NCBI GenBank assembly: GCA_021736965.1
Contig: JAIPEV010000060.1
Location: forward strand, 1-8,856
Origin: Halanaerobiales bacterium
GTDB taxonomy: Bacteria; Bacillota; Halanaerobiia; Halanaerobiales; M55B127
Length of the DNA stretch: 8,856 bases
Reading direction: 5' to 3'
This document shows positions 1 through 6,655 of the stretch, piece after piece; position 1 is the stretch's first letter, and each line of letters starts with the position of its first letter. The notes under the pieces are model-generated. The model made no database searches. It was given only the letters and a program-made list of their open reading frames with translations, and was not told the DNA's origin. Made by a program: the position numbers and the translations under genes.

Positions 1-684
1 ATCTTTTGGTAAGGCAGCACAGTTTTGAGCAATAAAATCATTACTTTTTCTTTTACTTTCATTATGAATACTTTGAGCAAAAAGTTCTTTTCCGGTACCG
101 GTTTCTCCATAGATTAAGACCGATGAATCACTTTGAGCTGATTTGATTGCATCACTTAAAGACTTATTGAACTCACTGTTTTGACCTAAAATATCAGAAA
201 AGTCATAACTTGTATTATTATTTAAATCCTTATCAACTTTAACTTGTTTTTTATTGTTATTTTTTAACTTACTTCTCAAATCTGTTATATTATCTACTAA
301 TTCTTCAGTTTGAGTTATATCTTTAGAGATTTCAACTGCACCAGTACTACCATCAATAAAAGTTATCGGTAAGGTATGATTGATTGTTGTAATTTTTTTT
401 CCTCTATAATTAATTATAGTCTGCTTATGATTAAAGTAACTCGCCTTATTTTTTAATGTCTTCATCAAGGTTGAGGTCTCTAATGTCAAAGAGGGAAAAA
501 CTTCAAAAATATTTTTACCAAGCACTTCTTCTGGTTTTAGACCATCTATTTCAGAGGCCTTTTTATTATACAATATAGTATTACCTCTGTGATCTACAAT
601 ATGTATCCCTTCATTAAGATTATTAAATAGCTCACACATACTATCTTTGCTTAAATTAATCTTTAAAGAACTGTTTTGTTTCAT
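1..684 (-). CDS. PAS-domain sigma-54-dependent transcriptional activator (RocR/BkdR-like), 3' part outside window
   Basis: The first 228 residues are present; the frame is still open at the window edge. Residues about 14-122 form a PAS sensor domain (GIHIVDHRGNTILYNKKAS, then VLGKNIFEVFPSLTLETSTL, a sequence style typical of RocR- and BkdR-like activators). A short Asn/Lys-rich linker follows (about 129-155). The AAA+ sigma-54 interaction domain starts near residue 164 with ILGQNSEF and has Walker A GETGTGKE at 193-200 and QNCAALPKD at the cut end. The GAFTGA loop, Walker B and the DNA-binding Fis domain must lie outside the window. The ATG at 684 is preceded by a strong GGGAGG site (691-696). 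Family knowledge: such proteins bind upstream sites and open sigma-54 promoters, often on sensing an amino acid. Two sigma-54 promoters in this window are candidate targets. The ligand is unknown; calling it RocR-like is a similarity statement, not proof of arginine control. Confidence 0.93.
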   Translation of the reverse strand, partial: MKQNSSLKINLSKDSMCELFNNLNEGIHIVDHRGNTILYNKKASEIDGLKPEEVLGKNIFEVFPSLTLETSTLMKTLKNKASYFNHKQTIINYRGKKITTINHTLPITFIDGSTGAVEISKDITQTEELVDNITDLRSKLKNNNKKQVKVDKDLNNNTSYDFSDILGQNSEFNKSLSDAIKSAQSDSSVLIYGETGTGKELFAQSIHNESKRKSNDFIAQNCAALPKD

Positions 685-750
685 ATTAATCCTCCCATCT
701 TAACCTATTACTTACTATATTCTACTAAAGCTATTTTAATCCCTCTAATT

Positions 751-772
751 TAATGCAAATAATTTTGCATTA
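751..772. promoter_or_regulatory. Perfect 9+9 dyad, candidate activator binding site (UAS)
   Basis: TAATGCAAA, spacer TAAT, then TTTGCATTA: two 9-bp arms that are exact reverse complements. It lies between the sigma-54 activator gene and the divergent amidohydrolase gene. Dyads of this size and TGCAAA/TTTGCA character are what Fis-type activators of the RocR kind bind as enhancers, so autoregulation or control of the neighbour is plausible. The dyad is seen; its role is inferred. Confidence 0.5.
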
Positions 773-828
773 TGAAAAATATCTTGCGCAAAAAAGGAAT
801 CAATAAGACTAATCTGGAAGTTATAAAT

Positions 829-837
829 AAGGGGTGA
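829..837 (+). promoter_or_regulatory. Ribosome binding site fixing the amidohydrolase start at 842
   Basis: AAGGGGTGA ends a few bases before two possible starts, TTG at 839 and ATG at 842. From GGGG (831-834) the ATG is 7 nt away, a normal spacing, whereas the TTG is only 4 nt away. The ATG is therefore preferred. Confidence 0.7.
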
Positions 838-841
838 GTTG

Positions 842-2443
842 ATGATAAAAAACAAACTATTTATTAATGCTAAATCATTAAAAACAAATAAAGATATTGC
901 TCTATACACTGAAGATGGTTACATAAAAAATATAGGGGCTAAAAAAGATCTACTATCTAAGGTAAGTAAAGATAGAAAAGTCATTGATTTAAATGGTCAA
1001 TATTTAATGTCTTCTTTTACAGATGGACATCTTCATTACTTTTACTATGCACTAAAAAAAGAAAATGTTGATCTTAAGGGAATAAAAACAATAAAAGAGG
1101 TCATTAGTAAGATAAAAAACAAGGTGAGTAAATCTAACAAAAAAGACTGGATTACTGTTAGTAACTGGGATGAAGAACAGTTTCCTGGTAGTGATAATAT
1201 GGACAGACACTTTTTAGATAAGATCTCAGAAAACGTACCAATCTTAGTTAAAAGAAGATGCCTACATATGGCCTTTGTTAATTCAAAGGCATTACAAATT
1301 GCAAAGATCGACCAAAACACCCCTGATCCTGATGGTGGTAAGATAATAAAAGATAAGTTCGGTCTTCCTACCGGAGCCCTTCAGGATCAATCTATTACTC
1401 AGATCGACGATCTAGTTTTAGAAAACTATAAGGAAAACTTTAGAGAAATAATTGAAAATTCTTTTGATAGTTTCTTAAAGTATGGAATCACAAATCTTCA
1501 TACAGATGACTTCTGGCAGAAAAAGTATAGAGATGAGATATTTAATAGTTATTTAAGTTTAGCAAAAGAAGCTAAACTACCTATCGATATTACATTACAA
1601 CTTCGAGTTAGTAATAAAGAGGACTTTGATTACCATCTTAATTTAAGAGAAAAATTAAGTAATGTAAAGAGTTTAAAAACAGGTCCTGTAAAGTTTATGC
1701 TTGATGGATCTCTTGGTGGTAGAACTGCTGCTTTAAGAAAACACTATACTGATCATACAACAAAAAAAGGCGAACTTTTATTTAAAGCAGAAAAACTTAA
1801 AAAATTAATCGATACAGCTTACAAATTAGACTTTCAACCAGCTGTACATGCAATTGGTATTAAAGCGGTAGATTTGGTTGTCAAAATATATGAAAAAATG
1901 AATCAAAAGTATCCAGAAAAAAATTTAAGGCCAATAATAGTACATGCTTCAATGATTGATGACAAACTGTTAAATAAGATTAAGAAAAACAATATTGTAC
2001 TCTCTATTCAACCCACTTTCATCAGCTCTGATTATAAGATGGCTGATAAAAGATTAGGCAAAAAAAGGGTTAAATACCTATATAGAATGAAAAGCCTTAT
2101 TGAACAAGGTATCCATCTAGCAGCCAGTTCTGATGCCCCTGTTGAAGACATTAACCCTCTTTATGGAGTCTATGCTTCAATCAAAAGAAAAGATCCTAAC
2201 TTATCTAATGACGCTAGCTGGCAGCCTAATGAAATTATAGGTATAAAAAAAGCCCTTGAGCTTTACACTAAAGGGCCGCATTATCAAGATTTCACAGAAA
2301 ATATACAAGGTGTTATTAAAGTAGGTTATAAAGCCGACTTTATTACCTTTAATCATAATCTGTTAGAAATTGAACCAGAAAGATTATTAAAACAAAAGGT
2401 TAAAAGAGTTTATAAAGATTCTAAACTTATTTATCAAACCTAA
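842..2443 (+). CDS. YtcJ-like amidohydrolase (amidohydrolase_3 family), substrate unknown
   Basis: 533 residues, full length for the YtcJ-like group of the metal-dependent amidohydrolase superfamily. In order: a small N-terminal beta part ending in the metal-site strand with DGHLH (His63 and His65); VNSKAL near 146-151; PDPDGGKI then GLPTGALQDQ (about 161-183); LDGSLGGRTAAL; the metal-ligand strand VHAIG; IVHASMID; SIQPTFISSD; SSDAPVEDINPLYGVYASI, with the late catalytic Asp; and a C-terminal GYKADFITF strand typical of the family. No signal peptide or membrane segment is seen, so it is probably cytoplasmic. Characterised relatives hydrolyse amide or formamide bonds of varied substrates; the substrate cannot be read from sequence. 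Its position next to the activator and near lysine/ornithine genes suggests release of an amino acid from an N-acyl or cyclic amide, which is inference only. It converges on the racemase gene and overlaps it by 3 nt. Confidence 0.9.
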   Translation: MIKNKLFINAKSLKTNKDIALYTEDGYIKNIGAKKDLLSKVSKDRKVIDLNGQYLMSSFTDGHLHYFYYALKKENVDLKGIKTIKEVISKIKNKVSKSNKKDWITVSNWDEEQFPGSDNMDRHFLDKISENVPILVKRRCLHMAFVNSKALQIAKIDQNTPDPDGGKIIKDKFGLPTGALQDQSITQIDDLVLENYKENFREIIENSFDSFLKYGITNLHTDDFWQKKYRDEIFNSYLSLAKEAKLPIDITLQLRVSNKEDFDYHLNLREKLSNVKSLKTGPVKFMLDGSLGGRTAALRKHYTDHTTKKGELLFKAEKLKKLIDTAYKLDFQPAVHAIGIKAVDLVVKIYEKMNQKYPEKNLRPIIVHASMIDDKLLNKIKKNNIVLSIQPTFISSDYKMADKRLGKKRVKYLYRMKSLIEQGIHLAASSDAPVEDINPLYGVYASIKRKDPNLSNDASWQPNEIIGIKKALELYTKGPHYQDFTENIQGVIKVGYKADFITFNHNLLEIEPERLLKQKVKRVYKDSKLIYQT

Positions 2444-3519
2444 AGTAAGTTAAAGTAGTGCTTATCAACATATGGAGATGTCATAGCTTTTAACATCGCA
2501 CCATAGTTTAATTTAAATTCAAGCTCATTACCAATTTGCAGTTTAGTTTCGGTGTCAGTAATGTCACAGATCAAGTGATCACTGCTGGCTCCTAATATCT
2601 CTACACCTTTAAGTAATGGAGTCATACCTGCTATCTTTACATCTTGTCTGCCTACTGCTAAAATGGCTTTTTTTCTTATTCCTTTATCTTTAAACTCTGG
2701 TTTGTTGCCAAAGGCATCATGTCCGGTTTTACCTGATGGGACAGACTGTTTTTCTTTAAGTTCTATTATTTCTGCAGTAAGGGTAATATTATTACTATTT
2801 AAATAGTCAATCTCTCTTTGATGGGTAATATCAGTTCCCTGGATTAAACCCTCTCCAATCCTTAAATTATTAATACCTTGTGGGAGTTCGTTACTATCTA
2901 ATAATTTTGTGGTAGCTGTATTACCACCCGAAACTATTTTAAGCTTGTAATTAAGTTTATTTTTTACTTCTTCTTTTAAATCAAGTAAGACCTCTGTGTT
3001 TTCAAAAGTAGGTAATACCCCTCCATAACAACCCACATTTGTCCCCAGACCAATTACTTTTATTCCATCTATTTTTATTGCTTTTTCAATGAATTTTATA
3101 AAATCATTAACTAAAACACCTTCTCTTAGATCACCTACATCTACCATGATAATTACTTGATGTGTCTTTTTTTGTTTAATCGCTTCTCTGGCAAGACTTT
3201 TTAATGTTACTAGCTCTGAATTTAAACTAATATCAACATACTTTATTATTTTCTTAACTTCAGATAGTCTTGGTAGTCTAAGTAATACAATCTTATTATC
3301 AAAACCAGCTTCCCTCATTTTAATAATATTTTTTAATCTTGAATCACCAAGAGTCAAAATTCCCCCGGCTACAATAGAGTTTACAATCCTTAAATCTCCT
3401 GCCCCTCCTTTTACAACACCGGTAATTTCTATACCCAATGAATCACATTTTTCTTTAAGAACACGAGCATTTTGTTCAATATTGTCTAGGTTGATATTAA
3501 CCCGGGGTGTTTTATTCAC
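2440..3519 (-). CDS. orr: Ornithine/alanine racemase-family PLP enzyme (Orr-like)
   Basis: 359 residues when started at GTG 3519. This is a fold type III PLP enzyme: the N-terminal strand PRVNINLDNIEQNA leads to the cofactor lysine Lys37 in GVVKGGAGD, followed by AGGILTLGDSRLKNI. The barrel then shows MVDVGDLREGV, VIGLGTNVGCYGG, VSGGNTATTKLL and LRIGEGLIQG. The C-terminal beta domain has ILGASSDHLICDITD, FKLNYGAMLKAMTSPYV. The GGAGD context after the lysine and the SSDHLI/NY.A...TSPYV end are those of ornithine-racemase-type proteins rather than true alanine racemases (KANAYGHG). The frame reaches back 14 codons to 3561, but the AAGGAAG site at 3528-3534 and the conserved N-terminus pick the GTG. 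In clostridia Orr feeds D-ornithine to D-ornithine 4,5-aminomutase. Here, beside kamA, lysine is an equally plausible substrate; substrate choice is unproven. Confidence 0.85.
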   Translation of the reverse strand: MNKTPRVNINLDNIEQNARVLKEKCDSLGIEITGVVKGGAGDLRIVNSIVAGGILTLGDSRLKNIIKMREAGFDNKIVLLRLPRLSEVKKIIKYVDISLNSELVTLKSLAREAIKQKKTHQVIIMVDVGDLREGVLVNDFIKFIEKAIKIDGIKVIGLGTNVGCYGGVLPTFENTEVLLDLKEEVKNKLNYKLKIVSGGNTATTKLLDSNELPQGINNLRIGEGLIQGTDITHQREIDYLNSNNITLTAEIIELKEKQSVPSGKTGHDAFGNKPEFKDKGIRKKAILAVGRQDVKIAGMTPLLKGVEILGASSDHLICDITDTETKLQIGNELEFKLNYGAMLKAMTSPYVDKHYFNLL

Positions 3520-3527
3520 AATAGTCA

Positions 3528-3534
3528 CTTCCTT
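3528..3534 (-). promoter_or_regulatory. Ribosome binding site fixing the racemase start at 3519
   Basis: On the minus strand AAGGAAG stands 8 nt before GTG 3519, while the upstream ATG at 3561 has no comparable site. The protein family normally begins near VNKTPRVNINLD, agreeing with the GTG. Confidence 0.75.
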
Positions 3535-3566
3535 AAATTTGTATAATTTCTCTATTAACAAACCCT

Positions 3567-3595
3567 ATTATATTATATATTATTACTAACTGCAA
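3567..3595 (-). promoter_or_regulatory. Sigma-A promoter for the racemase gene
   Basis: On the minus strand TTGCAG (3595-3590), exactly 17 nt, then TATAAT (3572-3567). The -10 is a perfect match and the -35 a 4/6 match. It reads into the racemase gene with a leader of about 40 nt. It lies back to back with the sigma-54 promoter of kamA, with the -35 box only 13 bp from the kamA -24 element. Confidence 0.65.
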
Positions 3596-3608
3596 CAAAG
3601 TAAAGTTT

Positions 3609-3624
3609 TGGTATGATTATTGCA
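3609..3624 (+). promoter_or_regulatory. Sigma-54 (-24/-12) promoter of kamA
   Basis: TGGTATGATTATTGCA fits the 16-nt TGGCACG-N4-TTGCW pattern with the invariant GG and GC exactly 10 nt apart. Transcription would start near 3635, about 40 nt before the kamA ATG. The activator encoded at the left edge is an obvious candidate partner. Confidence 0.8.
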
Positions 3625-3677
3625 TAATATATTATTTGGAATATAAATGACTTTATCTATCTTATAGGAGGATAAAA

Positions 3678-4874
3678 ATGTGTGATTATAAAAAAAATGA
3701 CTTATGGAAAGATATTTCTAAAGATCAATGGAACGATTGGCACTGGCAGGTAAAAAACAGAATTAAAGATGTCGGAACTTTAAAAAAAGTTATCGATATT
3801 AATAAAAAAGAAGAAAAAGAGATTAGCTCTTCCCTTAATACCTTAAGGATGGCAATTACTCCCTACTATGCAAGTTTAATGGATTATAGTAATAGAGACT
3901 GTCCAATTCGTAAACAGGCGATCCCTACTGCTAATGAGTTGAATATGGGTGATGCAGATTTAAAAGATCCCTTACATGAAGATATAGACTCACCTGTATT
4001 AGGTCTTACACATAGATATCCAGATCGCGTACTTTTATTAATCACAGATCAATGCTCAATGTACTGCAGACACTGCACAAGGCGTAGATTTGCTGGCATC
4101 ACTGATAAGGCAATGCCTATTGAACAAATAGATAAAGCAGTACAGTATATTAAAAATAATCAAAATATTAGAGATGTATTACTTTCTGGTGGTGATGCTC
4201 TTTTAGTATCAGATAATAGATTAGAACAAATAGTTGAAAAGATTCGAGCCATAAAACATGTTGAGATAATTAGAATCGGAACTAGAACACCAGTTGTAAT
4301 GCCTCAAAGAATAACTAATAGTTTAGTTGAAATGTTAAAAAAATACCATCCAATATATCTAAATTTACAGTTTAACCATCCCAAAGAAATAACTGAGACT
4401 ACAAAAAAAGCCATTGAAAAACTAAACTATGCTGGGATCCCTGTTGGAAATCAGTCTGTTTTATTAAAAGGAATTAATGACCAACCAATGATCATGAAAA
4501 GTTTAGTCCAAAAACTTTTATATATAAGAATAAAACCTTATTATTTATATCAATGTGATCTTTCAAAAGGAATTGAACACTTTAGAACACCGGTTAGTAA
4601 GGGTATTGAAATAATTGAATCATTAAGACAACACACCTCAGGAATGGCAGTCCCAACTTATGTAATTGATGCTCCGGGAGGTGGTGGTAAAATACCGGTT
4701 GGACCTCAATATTTAATTTCTCAGGCACAAAACAAGGTTATCTTAAGAAACTATGAAGGTAAGGTGTTTGCCTATACAGAACCCGGCTATGATAAAGATG
4801 AACATCAGGGTGATAGAATAAATAGTGGGGTCTCAAAACTGATCGATAGTAATCAATATACAATAAATTATTAA
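3678..4874 (+). CDS. kamA: L-lysine 2,3-aminomutase
   Basis: 398 residues. A radical SAM, PLP-dependent enzyme converting L-lysine to L-beta-lysine (3,6-diaminohexanoate). The 4Fe-4S cysteines are Cys126, Cys130 and Cys133 in CSMYCRHC; SGGDALL at 170-176 is the SAM-binding GGD region; the PLP lysine is Lys338 in APGGGGK. The two aspartates that grip the lysine side-chain amine in the Clostridium subterminale enzyme (Asp293, Asp330) are kept as Asp294 (YQCDLS) and Asp331 (VIDAPGG), which argues for lysine rather than glutamate 2,3-aminomutase. The N-terminal DVS.DWNDW-type start and HEDxDSPVLGLTHRYPDRVLLL are classic. AGGAGG (3666-3671) precedes the ATG. Odd: the protein is shorter at the C-terminus than the clostridial one and lacks its CxCxxC zinc motif. 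Expression is probably from the sigma-54 promoter just upstream, alone, ending at the terminator at 4884. No ablB or kamDE lies beside it. Confidence 0.95.
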   Translation: MCDYKKNDLWKDISKDQWNDWHWQVKNRIKDVGTLKKVIDINKKEEKEISSSLNTLRMAITPYYASLMDYSNRDCPIRKQAIPTANELNMGDADLKDPLHEDIDSPVLGLTHRYPDRVLLLITDQCSMYCRHCTRRRFAGITDKAMPIEQIDKAVQYIKNNQNIRDVLLSGGDALLVSDNRLEQIVEKIRAIKHVEIIRIGTRTPVVMPQRITNSLVEMLKKYHPIYLNLQFNHPKEITETTKKAIEKLNYAGIPVGNQSVLLKGINDQPMIMKSLVQKLLYIRIKPYYLYQCDLSKGIEHFRTPVSKGIEIIESLRQHTSGMAVPTYVIDAPGGGGKIPVGPQYLISQAQNKVILRNYEGKVFAYTEPGYDKDEHQGDRINSGVSKLIDSNQYTINY

Positions 4875-4883
4875 TAAGATCTT

Positions 4884-4903
4884 AGGGCACCAATTGGTGC
4901 CCT
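4884..4903. terminator. Bidirectional intrinsic terminator between kamA and atoA
   Basis: AGGGCACC-AATT-GGTGCCCT is a perfect 8-bp stem with a 4-nt loop, 10 nt after the kamA stop and 10 nt from the atoA stop. T-rich sequence follows on both strands, though neither run is a long pure T tract. It serves two convergent units. Confidence 0.85.
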
Positions 4904-4912
4904 TTAATTACT

Positions 4913-5563
4913 TTAAAACCTCTTTAAGTTATCACTTACTATTAGTTTGGCTTCTGTCTTTTTAATTACTTCTTCTAAGGTGGTTTCTTTAGCAATCTCT
5001 GTTAAGAACAATCCCTCTTTTTTCACCTCCATTACAGCCAGTTCTGTCACAATTAAGTCTACCTCTCCTTTTGCAGTTAATGGTAAATTGCATTCACTTT
5101 TAATCTTTGATTTACCTTTTTTGGTTTGATGGATTATTGCACAAATAACTTTTTTTGCACCAACCGTTAAATCCATAGCTCCACCCATCCCAGGTACTAA
5201 CTTATTAGGTATCATCCAGTTCGCAATATTACCTTTTTCATCTACCTGTAATCCACCTAAAACGGTCATATCAAGGTGCCCACCTCTAATTATATTAAAA
5301 GACATCGCACTATCAAAAAAACTACCTGTATTTTTAATTGTTGCATATCTACCACTGGCATTGATTATATCTTTATCTTCAAATCCTTCTTTAGCTTCTC
5401 TGTCTAATCCAACCAATCCATTTTCTGAATGAATATTTACTTCAACATCTTCTGGTATAAAGTCACAGACTAATGTAGGGATTCCAATTCCAAGATTAAC
5501 AACATCTCCATCAGCAATTTCCTCTGCAATTCTTTTGGCAATTTTATTTTTTATATCGGACAT
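4913..5563 (-). CDS. atoA: Acetate/butyrate-acetoacetate CoA-transferase beta subunit
   Basis: 216 residues from ATG 5563. SCOB-type CoA-transferase B subunit: VNLGIGIPTLV at 22-32, then the catalytic glutamate Glu47 in SENG, which carries the CoA thioester intermediate. RGGHLDMTVLGGLQVDEKGNIANWMIP and VPGMGGAMDL follow, all standard. Length equals the family norm. The frame extends 15 codons upstream to 5608, but the AAAGGATGAG site (5567-5576) and the family start MSDIKNKIAKRIA select 5563. With AtoD it moves CoA between acyl-CoA (acetyl- or butyryl-CoA) and acetoacetate, the last step of lysine fermentation and a ketone-body entry step. Substrates cannot be separated by sequence alone. It is the last gene of the minus-strand run but is cut off from atoD by a long gap. 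Confidence 0.92.
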   Translation of the reverse strand: MSDIKNKIAKRIAEEIADGDVVNLGIGIPTLVCDFIPEDVEVNIHSENGLVGLDREAKEGFEDKDIINASGRYATIKNTGSFFDSAMSFNIIRGGHLDMTVLGGLQVDEKGNIANWMIPNKLVPGMGGAMDLTVGAKKVICAIIHQTKKGKSKIKSECNLPLTAKGEVDLIVTELAVMEVKKEGLFLTEIAKETTLEEVIKKTEAKLIVSDNLKRF

Positions 5564-5566
5564 AAT

Positions 5567-5576
5567 CTCATCCTTT
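5567..5576 (-). promoter_or_regulatory. Ribosome binding site fixing the atoA start
   Basis: Minus-strand AAAGGATGAG ends 3 nt before ATG 5563, with the GGAT core about 7 nt away. No such site precedes the in-frame ATG at 5608, so the longer 231-residue reading is not favoured. Confidence 0.7.
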
Positions 5577-5690
5577 CTAAATCTTTTCAACAATAGTTCA
5601 AATACCAATATCGGTAACAGTTCATAAAGTAATAAGCTTAGTTTTAAGATCTCTTTTTAGATCTGTAATTCATTAAGAAAACTTGATCTA

Positions 5691-5707
5691 AATCTTATCT
5701 TTAATTA
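5691..5707 (+). repeat. Direct repeat copy 1 (17 bp, one mismatch to copy 2)
   Basis: AATCTTATCTTTAATTA matches the copy at 5958-5974 at 16 of 17 positions. Both are very AT-rich, so chance is possible. Confidence 0.4.
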
Positions 5708-5957
5708 AATCTGAAAGCAATTTGATTGTAAAGAAAACATAACTACATTTTCCACAATAAATCTTTTCTAATTAAGATTAAAATGATAGCATACAAATTA
5801 ATTGAAAGACACTATTATTTTCAGAGTTAGGATATTTTTTTAATTAACTTAACTTCATCTTTCTCAATCCTCAATAACTTGCTTGTAAGTTTAAGAAAGA
5901 CTAAACCTTGTTAAAAACTGGACTGAGTGTAGTTTTAAATTTAACCAGTTCTCTTTT

Positions 5958-5974
5958 AATCTTATATTTAATTA
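5958..5974 (+). repeat. Direct repeat copy 2
   Basis: AATCTTATATTTAATTA, 250 bp from copy 1 inside the atoD-atoA gap. Together they could be the footprint of an inserted or deleted segment, but the simple sequence weakens the case. Confidence 0.4.
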
Positions 5975-6004
5975 GCTTGAAGAAGTTAATTATTTATCTC
6001 TCCA

Positions 6005-6655
6005 TTATTTACTTTTAACAATATAGTCAACAAAAATATTTGAAGTCATAATATTATTATTATCTATCTTACCATTATCTAATACTTCTTCAACCTCTGC
6101 TATCACAGTATCTGCTGCCATTGCCATAATTGGATTAAAGTTTTTAGCAGCATATCTATATATTAGATTACCACTTTGATCTGATCTCCAGGCCTTTATC
6201 ACCGCAATATCAGCACCAATTGGTGTGGCTAATATATATTTTTCTCCCTCAACTTCTATTATCTTTTTGCCTTCAGCAGCCCTTGTACCAATCCCGGTTG
6301 GGGTTAGTACACCACCTAAACCAGCTCCTTTAGATCTAATCTGCTCAGCTAAGGTTCCCTGGGGAATAAGTTCGATATCTATCTGATTACTTGTCATCTT
6401 ATTTCCAACATCAGGATTAGTACCAATATGAGATGTAATAATTTTATCTATATCCGCCTGTGCTAAAAACTTACCTTTACTTTTATAATTATAGCCTGCA
6501 TCATTTACTATTACCGTTAAGTTTTTTAAGTCCAAAGTATTTAGATAGTCTAAGATGGTCTCTGCTGTTCCACAGTCTAAAAAACCACCTATCATAATTC
6601 TGATCTGATCCTTAAAGATATCCTTTAATCTTTCAACTTTAATTACTTTTGACAT
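6005..6655 (-). CDS. atoD: Acetate/butyrate-acetoacetate CoA-transferase alpha subunit
   Basis: 216 residues, the usual length. SCOB-type CoA-transferase A subunit: MIGGFLDCGTAETIL with GGF at 23-25; VNDAGY; ITSHIGTNPDVGNKM; LIPQGTLAEQIRSKGAGLGGVLTPTGIGT; AAKNFNPIMAMAADTVIAE; and the C-terminal FVDYIV. GGFLDCGT is close to the clostridial butyrate-acetoacetate (CtfA) form. Its ATG shares one base with the crt stop (TAATG), so the two are translationally coupled, with GGAGGT at 6661-6666 as the ribosome binding site. It needs AtoA for activity, as the catalytic glutamate sits on the beta subunit. It is most likely cytoplasmic and co-transcribed with hbd and crt. Confidence 0.92.
   Translation of the reverse strand: MSKVIKVERLKDIFKDQIRIMIGGFLDCGTAETILDYLNTLDLKNLTVIVNDAGYNYKSKGKFLAQADIDKIITSHIGTNPDVGNKMTSNQIDIELIPQGTLAEQIRSKGAGLGGVLTPTGIGTRAAEGKKIIEVEGEKYILATPIGADIAVIKAWRSDQSGNLIYRYAAKNFNPIMAMAADTVIAEVEEVLDNGKIDNNNIMTSNIFVDYIVKSK

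Larger units (their letters stand above)
685..841. other. Divergent intergenic region between activator and amidohydrolase genes
   Basis: This 157-nt AT-rich stretch carries the control regions of two divergent genes. I see no GG-N10-GC sigma-54 pair on either strand and no convincing sigma-A -35/-10 pair. It contains a 22-bp dyad (751-772, listed separately), an 8-bp palindrome TTGCGCAA (784-791), and the ribosome binding sites of both genes. No open frame of note. Confidence 0.7.
5577..6004. other. Long AT-rich non-coding gap between the two CoA-transferase subunit genes
   Basis: About 430 nt with no credible gene on either strand; every frame is broken by frequent stops. The longest suggestive minus-strand stretch (5827-5910) gives about 27 residues with no start codon or ribosome binding site. 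No sigma-54 promoter is seen. Structures present: a hairpin of two AGATCT arms with a 6-nt loop (5647-5664), and a 17-bp near-identical direct repeat (5691-5707 and 5958-5974). No terminal inverted repeats mark an insertion. It may be a leader, a small RNA locus, or the scar of a lost gene. Confidence 0.65.

Noticed and set aside
784..791. TTGCGCAA palindrome as a -12 element or second operator
   Set aside because: No GG lies 10 nt upstream on either strand, so it is not a sigma-54 promoter. At 8 bp it is too short to call an operator by itself.
1045..1320. 91-codon open frame on the minus strand
   Set aside because: It lies wholly inside the amidohydrolase gene, whose conserved motifs are on the other strand; no ribosome binding site and no family resemblance.
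4947..5129. 60-codon open frame on the plus strand
   Set aside because: Antisense shadow of atoA, with no supporting start signal.
5647..5664. AGATCT-N6-AGATCT hairpin as a terminator
   Set aside because: There is no T run after it on either strand, and it lies upstream of atoA rather than after a gene.
5827..5910. Minus-strand stretch in the atoD-atoA gap reading SKLLRIEKDEVKLIKKIS before a stop
   Set aside because: About 27 residues, with no start codon or ribosome binding site and no recognisable family; AT-rich DNA easily yields lysine-rich reading of this kind.
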